The position numbers and the translations under genes were made by a program. A DNA stretch of 35,262 nt from Balneolaceae bacterium. GTDB lineage: Bacteria > Bacteroidota > Rhodothermia > Balneolales > Balneolaceae. Positions 10,377-17,930 of the stretch are shown here, piece by piece (position 1 is the stretch's first letter; each line of letters begins with the position of its first letter). Location: assembly GCA_007132385.1 (NCBI GenBank), contig SLOU01000231.1, forward strand, positions 1 to 35,262, in the 5' to 3' direction. The notes beneath the pieces were generated by a model that saw only the letters and a list, made by a program, of their open reading frames with translations, made no database searches and was not told the DNA's origin.

Positions 10377-11729
10377 ATGAAAAATAAAGAGATAGCAATT
10401 GTAGGTGCAGGTATTACCGGATTGACAGCGGGCTGGATGCTACAGAAAGCGGGGTATCATGTCACACTTTTTGAGCGCAGAAGTTGGGCGGGCGGAGCAA
10501 TACGTACGGATAACTCTCAAGGCTGGTTGGTAGAATATGGGCCGAATACGATGAGACTGAAAAGCAAGCGTGTTCAGGAGTTTTTAAATGCAGCAGGTCT
10601 TGGAAAAAGAATTGAAAAAGCGAACCCGGATGCCCATAAACGTTTTATTGTCAAAAACGGGACTCTGCAAAAAGTACCCGTCAGTGTTGGTGATTTTATC
10701 AGGACTCCGCTACTCAGCACTTCGGGAAAATTGAAAATTTTGAAGGAGCCTTTTATACGCAGAGAACATAAACCGGACGAGACGTTGGCGTCATTTATCC
10801 GGCGAAGGCTCGGGGATGAAGTTTTGGAGTATGCGGTAAATCCGTTTATTGCGGGAATTTATGCAGGTTCTCCTGATCGTTTATCGGTAAAGCATGCATT
10901 TCCAAAACTATATCAGATTGAACAGGAAAGCGGATCGCTGACAAAAGGATTTATTAAGCGGGCTGTCAGCGGTAATAAGGAGGATACCATCAAAACACGT
11001 TTGATTTCGTTCAGTAATGGATTACAGGAACTGCCCGATACGTTGTTGAAATCAATTGGAAAGATTCACCTGGATACCGAAGTTGAACGGGTACAACGCA
11101 ATCAGGAGGGGTGGGAAATACAGGCAGGAGGTTTTCGATTTGGTGCATTTGATAAACTGATTCTGAACATTCCTCTCTATCATTTTAGTGAACAGTTTAT
11201 CAATGGAGGAGCCGGAATTCTGGATATTTGCCAAATTGCAGAATACCCTCCATTATCGGTTGTTATGACCGGCTATGAATCATCTCAGGTTAGGCATCCA
11301 CTTGATGGTTTCGGTTTTCTGGTACCGGAAAATGAAAACCGGCAAATACTTGGATCCCTGTTCAACTCAACACTTTTCCCCGGCCGGGCACCCAAGGAAA
11401 AGGTACTTATCACATCGTTTGTCGGTGGCAGCAGACAACCAGAACTTGCTAAACTGGATAGTGATCGTATAAAAAAACTGGTCACAGGAGAGCTTAAAGA
11501 TTTACTGAGTATTGAAGGAGAACCCTTGTTTTTTGACCATGTTTTTTGGCCAAATTCCATTCCACAATACACCGTACAGTACGAACGGGTATATGAAGCT
11601 GTTGAATACCTGGAACGTCAACATTCGGGATTAAAGATTGCCGGTAATTTCCGGGGTGGTATTGCATTGCCTGACTGTATTGCAAACGGGCTGAATTTGG
11701 CAGAAGAAATTATCGTGGAAAAAAATTAG
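10377..11729 (+). CDS. hemG: protoporphyrinogen oxidase (HemG/HemY type)
   Basis: N-terminal FAD-binding motif IAIVGAGITGLTAGWMLQKAGYHVTLFERRSWAGGAIRT; EYAVNPFIAGIYAGSPDRLSVKHAFPKL; C-terminal GLKIAGNFRGGIALPDCIANG. Confidence 0.9.
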   Translation: MKNKEIAIVGAGITGLTAGWMLQKAGYHVTLFERRSWAGGAIRTDNSQGWLVEYGPNTMRLKSKRVQEFLNAAGLGKRIEKANPDAHKRFIVKNGTLQKVPVSVGDFIRTPLLSTSGKLKILKEPFIRREHKPDETLASFIRRRLGDEVLEYAVNPFIAGIYAGSPDRLSVKHAFPKLYQIEQESGSLTKGFIKRAVSGNKEDTIKTRLISFSNGLQELPDTLLKSIGKIHLDTEVERVQRNQEGWEIQAGGFRFGAFDKLILNIPLYHFSEQFINGGAGILDICQIAEYPPLSVVMTGYESSQVRHPLDGFGFLVPENENRQILGSLFNSTLFPGRAPKEKVLITSFVGGSRQPELAKLDSDRIKKLVTGELKDLLSIEGEPLFFDHVFWPNSIPQYTVQYERVYEAVEYLERQHSGLKIAGNFRGGIALPDCIANGLNLAEEIIVEKN

Positions 11730-11931
11730 TTTGAATCTGGAAAATCACCGGACATAAGTTTTCTATAATCAGGAGTATTCGATGGTTATGATTAGGTAAA
11801 AAAGCCGATAGATTTTTACTTATTAATGAATCATATTCCTACTATAATATTTTTTAAAATATCAATCTAAACACACGGCTAAATCAGAATCAGTTCTTAA
11901 CAGAAAGAGAATCTTTTCCTGCTATTCATCT

Positions 11932-11948
11932 TATTTCCCAGGGAAATA
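11932..11948. promoter_or_regulatory. perfect 17-bp palindrome upstream of the signalling cluster
   Basis: TATTTCCCAGGGAAATA, 8-bp arms around a single A, about 60 bp upstream of the GTG start at 12007. Confidence 0.4.
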
Positions 11949-12006
11949 TGTGAAGATATAAACAGGGCAGATTGACTACAGACTGATAACTTTAAATGCC
12001 ATAAGG

Positions 12007-13401
12007 GTGTTGAATAGCGATTACTCCTACAAGATACTTGTCATTGAAGATAATCCGGGAGATTTTATCCTGATTAAAGATCATTTACTTGATCAGAAGG
12101 TAAAATGCCGTATCGAGAGGGCGGAAAAATGGGCTGATGCCAAAAAAATGTTATCCGGTCCCGGGCAAAATTTCGATGTTATATTCCTTGATCTGACTTT
12201 ACCTGACAAGAGTGGAGAAGAACTTATTGATGATAGCCTCCAGATCGCAGATCCTGTACCGGTAATCGTTCTTACCGGATATACGAATATGGAGTTCAGT
12301 GTCAAATCGCTTTCGATGGGTGTATCGGACTACCTGCTTAAGGATGAACTCAGTTCAAATGGATTGTGGAAAAGTATCCTCTACAGTATTGAACGAAATA
12401 CCTCACAGAAACGGCTGGAAGAATCAGAGCGACGATACCGGGATTTATTTAAAAATAACCCGTCTCCCATGTTGATCTGGGATATCAAAAACAGGAATAT
12501 CATCGACTGTAATGAGGAGGCTTTATTGAAGTACGGGTATATACGGGATGAGTTTTTGAATCTGAAAGTGGATGATATTGAAGCGATACAATTGTCCGAG
12601 TCAGACCGGGAAAATCCCAATGCATTAAACAATGATCAGTTGTGGGTCCATAAAAAAAGGAACGGAAAATTGATGTATATGGAAGTTAACGGGCACCTGC
12701 TCGAATACAGAGGGAGAAAATCGGTTTTGATGCTGTTAAATGATGTAACGGAGCGAGTCATGCTGCAGGAACGGATTATTGAAAATACAATTCAGGCTGA
12801 AGAACAGGAACGAAACCGAATTGCAAAAGAATTACACGATGGAATTGTTCAGCAACTGGTAGCCTGTGGGATGTATGTCCAAAATTTACTGGACGTAATG
12901 GATGATCCTGAACAGCTCGAAATTAAAGTAAAAAAGCTATATGAATTGCTGAAAATGACAACCAATGACACCCGGGATCTTTCTCATAAACTGAGATCTG
13001 CCGAGATTCATGATATGAATTTTTCGGAGATGGTAAACCAGCTTGGCAGGCAATTGAATTACAATTCAGGTATTGAATTTATTGTTAAAGATTTTTTGCC
13101 TGAGCAAAATAAACTCTCAACACAGACGAGAATCAATCTTTACCGGAGTATACAGGAGCTGTGTAACAATATTGTGAAACATTCCCATGCTGACGAAGCC
13201 GTTATAACTCTTGAACAAGTTGATGATAAAATTTTCTTATCTATTACAGATAATGGTGTCGGATTCGAGCAGAATGGACATGAAAATACCGGGATTGGAA
13301 TTGTTAATGTAAAGAGTCGAATTCGACAACTGGGTGGACAGATTCGATTTCATCGAATGAATAAAGGCGGAATGAAAATTAATATTGAAATACCTTTGTA
13401 A
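12007..13401 (+). CDS. hybrid signalling protein: receiver, PAS, HisKA_3 (NarX/DegS-type) histidine kinase
   Basis: Receiver ILVIEDNPGDFILI..IFLDLTLPD..VIVLTG; PAS-like ESERRYRDLFKNNPSPMLIWD; dimerisation motif EEQERNRIAKELHDGIVQQLVACGM; ATPase DNGVGFE..TGIGIVNVKSRIRQLGG. GTG start. Confidence 0.9.
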   Translation: MLNSDYSYKILVIEDNPGDFILIKDHLLDQKVKCRIERAEKWADAKKMLSGPGQNFDVIFLDLTLPDKSGEELIDDSLQIADPVPVIVLTGYTNMEFSVKSLSMGVSDYLLKDELSSNGLWKSILYSIERNTSQKRLEESERRYRDLFKNNPSPMLIWDIKNRNIIDCNEEALLKYGYIRDEFLNLKVDDIEAIQLSESDRENPNALNNDQLWVHKKRNGKLMYMEVNGHLLEYRGRKSVLMLLNDVTERVMLQERIIENTIQAEEQERNRIAKELHDGIVQQLVACGMYVQNLLDVMDDPEQLEIKVKKLYELLKMTTNDTRDLSHKLRSAEIHDMNFSEMVNQLGRQLNYNSGIEFIVKDFLPEQNKLSTQTRINLYRSIQELCNNIVKHSHADEAVITLEQVDDKIFLSITDNGVGFEQNGHENTGIGIVNVKSRIRQLGGQIRFHRMNKGGMKINIEIPL

Positions 13402-13479
13402 GCTATATAGTTTCGTTAATTACATTGAATCAACGTATACTATATTTATGAACGTTATCAATAAACATTTGGAATAGTT

Positions 13480-13917
13480 ATGGAACCAATTCACATATTG
13501 CTTGTGGAGGATAATGAAGGCGACATTATTTTAACTACGGAAGCGCTCAATGAAGGCAAAATTAGCAATAAAATTGATGTCGTAAAAGACGGCTGGCAAG
13601 CAGTGCAGTATCTTGAAAAAAAAGATGAGTTCTACGATGCAGAGACGCCTGATCTGGTACTACTGGATATAAATTTGCCAAAAATGAACGGCCATGAAGT
13701 GCTTAAACATATTAAGTCGAATGCAAACCTGCAGCATATCCCGGTTATTATGTTGACTACCTCATCTTCTGAGAAAGATGTTTTGGAATCGTATAAAGGT
13801 CATGTGAATTGTTACATCACCAAACCAGTGGATGTCAACAGTTTTCTGGAAATTGTCTCATCTATTGAAGATTTTTGGATATCCATAGTGCAACTACCTT
13901 CACGAATACAACATTAA
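13480..13917 (+). CDS. stand-alone response regulator (Rcp1-like single receiver)
   Basis: 145 aa; ILLVEDNEGDIILTTEALNE; VLLDINLPKMNGHEVL; VIMLTTSSSEKDV; YITKPVD; no output domain. Confidence 0.92.
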   Translation: MEPIHILLVEDNEGDIILTTEALNEGKISNKIDVVKDGWQAVQYLEKKDEFYDAETPDLVLLDINLPKMNGHEVLKHIKSNANLQHIPVIMLTTSSSEKDVLESYKGHVNCYITKPVDVNSFLEIVSSIEDFWISIVQLPSRIQH

Positions 13918-13920
13918 TGA

Positions 13921-15342
13921 ATGGCAGATCATGAACATATTTCAATACTGGTAATCGAAGATAATCCGGGGGACTATGTACTGATCGAGGAGTATCTGCA
14001 AGAGGAGTATGCAACACCTGAGATATCTCAGGCAAAAACATTTGCAATTGCCAGGGAGATACTAGCTTCTGCAGCTTCGTTTGATACGGTTTTACTGGAT
14101 CTTTCACTTCCGGATGGGAATGGGATAAAATTGGTTTCTGATGTACTTGACCTGGCCGATCACACACCGGTTATTGTATTGACCGGTTATGCCAACATGG
14201 ATTTTGGAATAGAAACGTTATCCATTGGCGTTTCCGATTATCTTATAAAAGATGACTTGCGTGCGGATTTGCTTAAAAAAAGTATTTCATACAGTATTGA
14301 ACGGAAAAAACTGACGCGTTCGCTGGAAATTTCGGAAAGAAGGTTTAAAGCGCTTGTCCAGGAAGGGTCTGATATGATAGCCATAATCGATCCTGAAGCA
14401 AACTATCAGTACGTTTCCCCATCCGTTGAATCGATCCTCGGGTATTCTGTAGATTATTTCACCGGGAAGAATGCGTTGGACTTTATCCATGAAGAAGATA
14501 AGCAGAGGCTTGTTGAACTTATTACTGATCTGCCCTCCGAACAGGTTTTTTATATTGAGCCGTACAGGTTTCGGGATGCCGATGGGAATTGGCACTGGCT
14601 TGAAACCTATATCACGAACATGTTGGATAACCCTGCAGTCGGAGGTATTGTGGCGAATACAAGGGACGTGACCAGTCGTATTGAACAGGAGGCTGAAATA
14701 CACCGATCGCTTAAGGAGAAAGAAGCACTGTTGGCAGAAATTCACCACAGGGTAAAGAATAACCTTGCAGTTATATCAGCAATGCTTCAGCTTCAGGCCT
14801 ACAGAGAAGGAAATGAAGTGTTGGCTGACAAGTTATTTGACAGCGTGAGCCGTATAAAAGCGATGGCTAACATCCATGAGCATCTCTATAGATCAGATCA
14901 CTTTTCCAGAATAGATTTTGCAAAAAATTTAAAAATGCTAGTTTCTGAGGTCATTGATACGATAGGAAAAGATAAACAGGTTCAAACGGTTTTTGATTGT
15001 GAAGAGATTGAATTGAATGTCAATCAGGCGATTCCCTGTTCTCTGATCGTAAATGAGATTATCACGAATTCAATGAAGCATGCTTTCAAAAAAGATGTGA
15101 ATGGAGAAATCCATGTAGAACTCTTCCAGAAAGATTCAAAAATCGTTTTAAAAATCAAAGATAATGGTCCGGGTTTTCCTGCTGATTTGGATCCGGAACA
15201 AAGTGATACCCTTGGAATGCAGATTATATCGGTTTTATCCCAGCAACTGAAAGCTGATCTTACCTACAGAAACAGGAAAACCGGTCATTCAGGAACAATT
15301 TTCATTCTGAAATTTAATAAAACTGAATTAAAGGGCATTTGA
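13921..15342 (+). CDS. hybrid signalling protein: receiver, PAS, HisKA_2/HWE-type histidine kinase
   Basis: Receiver ILVIEDNPGDYVLIEEYL..VLLDLSLPDGNG; PAS with IDPEANYQYVSPSVESILGY; kinase motif LLAEIHHRVKNNLAVISAMLQLQ; ATPase DNGPGFPADLD. Confidence 0.92.
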   Translation: MADHEHISILVIEDNPGDYVLIEEYLQEEYATPEISQAKTFAIAREILASAASFDTVLLDLSLPDGNGIKLVSDVLDLADHTPVIVLTGYANMDFGIETLSIGVSDYLIKDDLRADLLKKSISYSIERKKLTRSLEISERRFKALVQEGSDMIAIIDPEANYQYVSPSVESILGYSVDYFTGKNALDFIHEEDKQRLVELITDLPSEQVFYIEPYRFRDADGNWHWLETYITNMLDNPAVGGIVANTRDVTSRIEQEAEIHRSLKEKEALLAEIHHRVKNNLAVISAMLQLQAYREGNEVLADKLFDSVSRIKAMANIHEHLYRSDHFSRIDFAKNLKMLVSEVIDTIGKDKQVQTVFDCEEIELNVNQAIPCSLIVNEIITNSMKHAFKKDVNGEIHVELFQKDSKIVLKIKDNGPGFPADLDPEQSDTLGMQIISVLSQQLKADLTYRNRKTGHSGTIFILKFNKTELKGI

Positions 15343-15741
15343 TTAACCGGTTTCGGCAACTTGTTGCATTCTGTTCACCTGTACCGGTTCAGAAATGGCA
15401 CTTTCATCTCTCATTTTGATTTCTCCGTCCAGTACTGCATTCTCTTCAACCAGCAGTAACTTTGTGTAAAGATCACCGGAAATTACAGCGCTGTTTTTTA
15501 CAACCAGTTTTCCATTGCTTTTGACAGTTCCGTGAACTGTACCTGCAACTTCAACAGAATCGGCTATGATATCTCCCTTGATGATACTTTTAGTACCTAT
15601 AATAATCCGACCCTGTACATTTATATCCCCATCCACTTTACCGGTAATCATGATGTCCTTTGAAGAAGAAATTGATCCGCTTATTTGAACTGATTCACTG
15701 ATAAAATTGGAAAAGGCCGTTTGGTTATTTTCTTTTGCCAT
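15343..15741 (-). CDS. bactofilin (polymer-forming cytoskeletal protein)
   Basis: 132 aa with repetitive beta-helix GSISSSKDIMITGKVDGDINVQGRIIIGTKSIIKGDIIADSVEVAGTVHGTVKSNGKLVVKNSAVISGDL; AGGAG upstream on the minus strand. Confidence 0.92.
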   Translation of the reverse strand: MAKENNQTAFSNFISESVQISGSISSSKDIMITGKVDGDINVQGRIIIGTKSIIKGDIIADSVEVAGTVHGTVKSNGKLVVKNSAVISGDLYTKLLLVEENAVLDGEIKMRDESAISEPVQVNRMQQVAETG

Positions 15742-15954
15742 AATGCACTCCTTGAATATATAGAAAGCAGAGATCTATTGGTTTTTGCACTTTTCTACCC
15801 CTAGACTCTGAACTTCGTATTATTGTATGATTCTATTGTTTCTCTGTTACCTAATTAATTCACTGCAATAAACATAATTTGGCTAATAACTCAAAAAAGA
15901 TGGCATAATTTTAATTTTACTGCAAAGCAGAACCTAGATGTGAATACAGGCACT

Positions 15955-15998
15955 AACAAAAAACCCTTAAGCGCCTAATATATTAGCACTTAAGGGTT
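15955..15998 (-). terminator. Rho-independent terminator downstream of tRNA-Asn
   Basis: Arms AACCCTTAAG (15962-15971) and CTTAAGGGTT (15989-15998) pair perfectly; an inner CTAATA/TATTAG continues the hairpin after a small internal loop. Minus-strand 3' flank reads GGGTTTTTTG. Confidence 0.85.
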
Positions 15999-16006
15999 AC
16001 ATTAAG

Positions 16007-16078
16007 CTCCCCGGGTAGGATTCGAACCTACGACCCAGCGGTTAACAGCCGCTTGCTCTGCCTCTGAGCTACCGAGGA
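16007..16078 (-). tRNA. tRNA-Asn(GTT)
   Basis: Minus strand: TCCTCGGTAGCTCAGAGGCAGAGCAAGCGGCTGTTAACCGCTGGGTCGTAGGTTCGAATCCTACCCGGGGAG. Acceptor TCCTCGG/CCGGGGA, anticodon loop CTGTTAA (GTT), T-loop TTCGAAT. 3' CCA not encoded. Confidence 0.95.
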
Positions 16079-16160
16079 ATAAATTTTTCCGTGACAGACA
16101 CCAAATATAAGACTCCTGCAAAAAATATGTCAAGTTATTTATGAAAACTTTTTAAATAAA

Positions 16161-16199
16161 TTACAAAAGCCACATTGTACAAGGATGTGGCCTTTGTAA
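16161..16199 (-). terminator. hairpin downstream of the histone-H1-like gene, probable terminator
   Basis: TTACAAAAGCCACAT (16161-16175) and ATGTGGCCTTTGTAA (16185-16199) form a 15-bp stem with one mismatch and a 9-nt loop; T/A-rich flank on the minus strand. Confidence 0.65.
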
Positions 16200-16219
16200 A
16201 TAAAATCTTCAATAATTTC

Positions 16220-16402
16220 TTAAACCTGGCCAGAGTTCTTCATATCCTGTATTTCAAGACGGATTTCCTGAGATACTTTCTTGATCTCTTGCAATGTCTT
16301 ACGTGCGCGCGTACCTGCAGCTTTGTTTCCTTTGTCATAGAACTTGACCATATCCGGTTCAAGCTGGTCTATGAGTGACTTCATCTGTTCAATTCTACTC
16401 AT
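16220..16402 (-). CDS. small histone-H1/Hc1-like protein
   Basis: 60 aa MSRIEQMKSLIDQLEPDMVKFYDKGNKAAGTRARKTLQEIKKVSQEIRLEIQDMKNSGQV; KFYDKGNKAAGTRARK resembles Bacteroidota histone-H1-like proteins; AAAGGAG upstream of ATG. Confidence 0.8.
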   Translation of the reverse strand: MSRIEQMKSLIDQLEPDMVKFYDKGNKAAGTRARKTLQEIKKVSQEIRLEIQDMKNSGQV

Positions 16403-16550
16403 GCTGTAACTCCTTTGGTTAGTTAAGGTTAAATTCTTTATGCTCTATCAAGCAGATGTCGGAAACTATATATTCAGGGGTGAGTAGTCAAGTAGAAAAG
16501 GCTATTTTAATGTAATTAAGGCTCTTTTTTGCGGAAAAATTCATTTGAAT

Positions 16551-17216
16551 CTATCTGCGGACGAGCGTGGCATTTTGCAGATTTGGATAGGTAGCGAATT
16601 CCTGTGCAGTTGTCAGATAAAAAGAACAACTGTTGTTTCTAAATTCATCGGGAATGATTTCCCTGAGATGACTCTCACCCATTTTTTGGTCGGTGATTTC
16701 ATCGAATCGATTCTGATTGATCAGCTCTTCTGTGTCGTCAAGTGTAAATACGAATAGATGACTGGTTTTAAGGCTTCTCTGAAATGCTGCAGCAAGCTGA
16801 TCCAGGTCAATCCTTTCGGGGATTCCCGTATCCGGGTTGTCAACAAGGTTGGAAAGTAAAAGATGCGGTTTTGAAGGCAGATTATTCAATTGATTTGTGT
16901 CGATCGTAATTGCATTGTCTTTTTTCATAATCAGGGAGCGTTGATAACCGTTCAGACCGATGGTTGAAATTCCGTAGTCTGCCAATAACGCAATTAACCG
17001 GTGATTAAGATCTTTAATTGCCCGTTTTGTTGCCTCCTCTCGAATCAAACCGGTCTGAATCAATCTTTCAGTATATTCACTGTCCCCATGTAAAATCAAT
17101 CCACGGCTGTTTTCATGAGTAGCGACCGATTTGGCAAAAGCACTTAAAAACAGGCCGTTGTCCAAATGTTGATAGTCCAAAACTGCAATATAGTCCATAG
17201 GAATCGTTGAATGCAC
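16551..17216 (-). CDS. divergent amino-acid-kinase-like (acetylglutamate-kinase-fold?) protein
   Basis: 221 aa; GLILHGDSEYTERLIQTGL and RLIALLADYGISTIGLNGYQRSLI resemble the AAK family HGGG and A-domain regions. No N-terminal KxGG. Assignment by motif recognition only. Confidence 0.45.
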   Translation of the reverse strand: MHSTIPMDYIAVLDYQHLDNGLFLSAFAKSVATHENSRGLILHGDSEYTERLIQTGLIREEATKRAIKDLNHRLIALLADYGISTIGLNGYQRSLIMKKDNAITIDTNQLNNLPSKPHLLLSNLVDNPDTGIPERIDLDQLAAAFQRSLKTSHLFVFTLDDTEELINQNRFDEITDQKMGESHLREIIPDEFRNNSCSFYLTTAQEFATYPNLQNATLVRR

Positions 17217-17225
17217 AGGAATAAT

Positions 17226-17930
17226 TTATATCTTTTTTCTCAGGGATGAGGTTCTGAAACCGTAAGGTAAAAATTCTTTTGCAGGGTATGAAGAAAATGT
17301 GCCATTGCCGTGAAATAGTTCAATTATCTGGTGATTCATCCATTCGCTGATCACCTGCCGGCATCCGCCGCATGGACTTGCAAATTCACTCTTACATACG
17401 TAGATCGACAGTTTTTTGAATGTCTGGACACCGGCTGACAGCGCTTTGGCAATAGCTACACGTTCAGCGCACAGGCCGTGTGGCCAGTCACTGAATTCCA
17501 CATTGACACCTTCAATCATTCCTTTATCACAAAATAACAATACTGAGACCGGAAATGAAGAATTTGGTGTTACTGCCTGGTTTTTGAGCTGATCCAGATG
17601 ATATTTTCTATTCACTGTCGTTTTTTTAACGGGATCGAAATGATTGCCTTTCGGGAAGTCTTCATTCACAAATACTTTCAAATCAAATTCTGTCATCCAA
17701 AATTGTGAGTGATTGCCAGGTGGCTGAGGATAAATCAATTCAACTGGTATGTCGGATTCACTGAGACAGCTGGTAACAGCTGCCTGTTCAGCGGTTATAG
17801 TAAGTGGATATGAGATATTCTCAATGCGTACTCCCGGATACAAGATTCCTGATTTCCCCCGAATCAAGCAACAGGAGGCTTTTTCTGAGTATGGAGCGTA
17901 GGCATATGATCTTAATACTTGCCAGTTCAT
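17226..17930 (-). CDS. cytidine deaminase-like protein with tandem CDA domains
   Basis: N-terminal half AYAPYSEKASCCLIRGKSGILYPGVRIENISYPLTITAEQAA is CDA-like but degenerate; C-terminal half has CAERVAIAKAL and SPCGGCRQVISEW (CAE and PCxxC zinc motifs). Confidence 0.8.
   Translation of the reverse strand: MNWQVLRSYAYAPYSEKASCCLIRGKSGILYPGVRIENISYPLTITAEQAAVTSCLSESDIPVELIYPQPPGNHSQFWMTEFDLKVFVNEDFPKGNHFDPVKKTTVNRKYHLDQLKNQAVTPNSSFPVSVLLFCDKGMIEGVNVEFSDWPHGLCAERVAIAKALSAGVQTFKKLSIYVCKSEFASPCGGCRQVISEWMNHQIIELFHGNGTFSSYPAKEFLPYGFRTSSLRKKI

Noticed and set aside
16007-16078. tRNA-Asn as a possible integration site for a mobile element
   Set aside because: No integrase, no duplicated tRNA 3' end seen, and flanking genes look like ordinary chromosomal genes.
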